Below are positions 62,361-64,000 of a DNA stretch of 64,000 nucleotides, piece by piece. Each line of letters starts with the position of its first letter. Positions within the stretch are counted from its first letter, which is position 1. The notes below the pieces were generated by a model. The model searched no databases. It was not told the origin of the DNA and saw only the letters and a program-made list of their open reading frames with translations. Position numbers and translations under genes: made by a program. Origin of the DNA: Anoplolepis gracilipes (lineage: Eukaryota > Arthropoda > Insecta > Hymenoptera > Formicidae); assembly GCF_047496725.1 (NCBI RefSeq), contig NC_132973.1, forward strand, positions 15,306,233-15,370,232. The letters are read 5' to 3'.

Positions 62361-64000
62361 AATGGAAATCAAGTTAGCTACTAGATAATTTTTCACAGTT
62401 GCAACAGTATGGGTTAATCTTCATACCCTCAAGCACAAACACTGAAATCTGTAAGAACCAAAAATTTTTCTTTTTCTTTGCAGTATTGTATTCCAATCAA
62501 CATTATCATAGTGCGCATAACAAAGAGATGTGTAATCAAGAAATACAATGCGAAATTATGTATTATATTTATGTAAATTGTAACAAAACTAGAATATTTA
62601 CACACAGAAGCATAAAATCTTTAGATTTAATTATTTTTTTATTAAATATTTAGAAACCACATTCCTCCTGTCATTGATTGAGTATACATATATAATTGGT
62701 ATGATAGCACACACACAATATATCACAAGCAATATCTAAACGACAATAAAAGAGTGAGGAAGGAAGAATATAATAGAAATCTGCAAATTCTTCAAAATAA
62801 CGAACGTAACATATGATTTCTCGGGAACTCGATGCACGATAATAACATCGTACAATTTCAACGCGACAATGTTCTGACATATCATAGCTCTATTCCTATA
62901 ATTAAATTACACAAACGCACTTTGCGACACAAATACACGTCTACGCAGCGGAAATTTTTCGTTGACTGTTTTGCGGCTGAGAAGGTTATGTTGCGTAAGT
63001 CGCGTCAGTCGACGGTGCGAAAGGAACCGTGGTCGTAAAAAACGAAAAGAAATACGCTTTGCTTACATCTTACGATATACATACAACGGCGAGTGATTAA
63101 ATCTCGATGTCCCATGAGAATCCAAGCGAGTTTAGTTTGTCGAGGTTTTGGATGTGTCAGTCGTTTTCCTCTATGACCGCGCGACGATGACGTCGTCGTC
63201 GAAGTGGATGTTTTTTTTTTCTCGTCGTCACGATAGATCGCGATTTTTGACGCGCGATCAGCGTGTTTCTCTCGCGCGCGTCTTTACAGGACGCTCCGAA
63301 AACGCCCTTCGGAGCCACGATCGGTGACTTTGCTCGTCGCGTCAGGCACAAGGCACAAGCAATTACATTACATGTACAACTTTGACGTATGACCATCTGA
63401 CGCGAGCGCTGCTACCACGAATCGCCTCAGACCTTGGATCTCTTATATCAGTTGCGATACATATCTTATAGACTTTTTATGCGTAAAATTAAATAGACAC
63501 ATACTTTAGAGAGCTGGAGAAAGAGAAAGAGAAAGAGAAAAAGTACGAAGAATGCAGTAAAAAGGAACATGTGTCGATTATTATCCGATATTTACTCTTT
63601 TTGCCTCTTGTCTCTTTTTTGTATTGTATCATTCTGAATAAATATAGACTTGATTTCAATCTGACGCAATTAAAATGTGTAAAATTTAAAATATAACGTG
63701 TTTTAAACTGCTAATTGAGAGATATTTACATACTGATCTTGTTTTGTATATTTTATATTCAACTTTCATATTATGTTTTTTGTGAATCATATCTTTTAAG
63801 CGGAAGTTTAAAGCAGATAGCACGTATATACATACAATAATATATATGTCAAGCAATAATAAAATAATTATACCGGCATATCCTTATTTTTTATCCTTGA
63901 TATATCAAATTATACATCATGAGAATTCCACTTTTTTTTTTCTCAAGTAAACTTTGACATTTTTAGCGAATAGCGATTCGAAAAAGAAGTTCTATTAATT
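62361..64000. other. Upstream region of TBC1D22 to the window edge
   Basis: No coding exon recognised. A CpG-richer block at about 62930-63430 could hold the TBC1D22 promoter; on the minus strand a GTAAGC donor-like site lies near 63068, compatible with a noncoding first exon, but this is weak. A GA-rich simple stretch lies near 63515-63545. The remainder is AT-rich. Confidence 0.35.

Noticed and set aside
1..64000. CRISPR arrays, rRNA, bacterial operons or an integrated virus
   Set aside because: No regularly spaced repeats, rRNA motifs, bacterial gene order or viral genes were seen. The only mobile remnants are a mariner and two inverted-repeat elements.

Overview
This is nuclear DNA from an animal, most likely a hymenopteran insect and plausibly an ant. 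The reasons are insect-type genes (the neuronal tetraspan protein M6, a broad-like BTB domain, an apolipophorin-class lipid carrier), short AT-rich introns with GT-AG junctions, and an AT-rich background broken by CpG-rich islands and long dinucleotide repeats. The species assignment is inference only. No bacterial, CRISPR, rRNA or tRNA features were seen.

Layout. Bases 1-23,000 are gene-poor. The only firm exon is the first LIM domain of a Lim1/Lhx1-type homeobox gene (5848-6020, minus); the rest of that gene must lie left of the window. This desert holds microsatellites, CpG-rich islands (candidate enhancers or promoters), diverged tandem repeats and two long inverted-repeat elements (18522-18883 and 19462-19818). 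From 23 kb the window is gene-dense: MTFP1 (minus, 23039-24860, with a decayed mariner in its second intron), a BTB/zinc-finger pseudogene (24986-25493, minus), PIG-L (plus, 26062-27433), M6 (minus, 29513-31708, two alternative first exons), PLK4/SAK (minus, 33316-37343, 11 exons), a giant lipid-transfer apolipoprotein, probably apoLTP (plus, 39707-59382, 26 exons, 4285 aa), and TBC1D22 (minus, 60198-62360, 7 exons).

I rebuilt the exon structures by hand from splice signals and reading phase. In all six complete gene models every junction keeps frame: MTFP1 166 aa, PIG-L 288 aa, M6 305 or 262 aa, PLK4 773 aa, apoLTP 4285 aa, TBC1D22 544 aa. The genes do not form one pathway: mitochondrial fission, GPI-anchor synthesis, neural membrane protein, centriole duplication, haemolymph lipid transport and a Rab GAP. 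MTFP1/PIG-L and PLK4/apoLTP are divergent pairs; PIG-L/M6 and apoLTP/TBC1D22 are convergent pairs.

I found no new multi-gene system. The most unusual structures are the two inverted-repeat elements, the pseudogene between MTFP1 and PIG-L, the diverged tandem array in a PLK4 intron, the polypyrimidine tract between PLK4 and apoLTP, and the VWA-like C-terminus of the lipid carrier.
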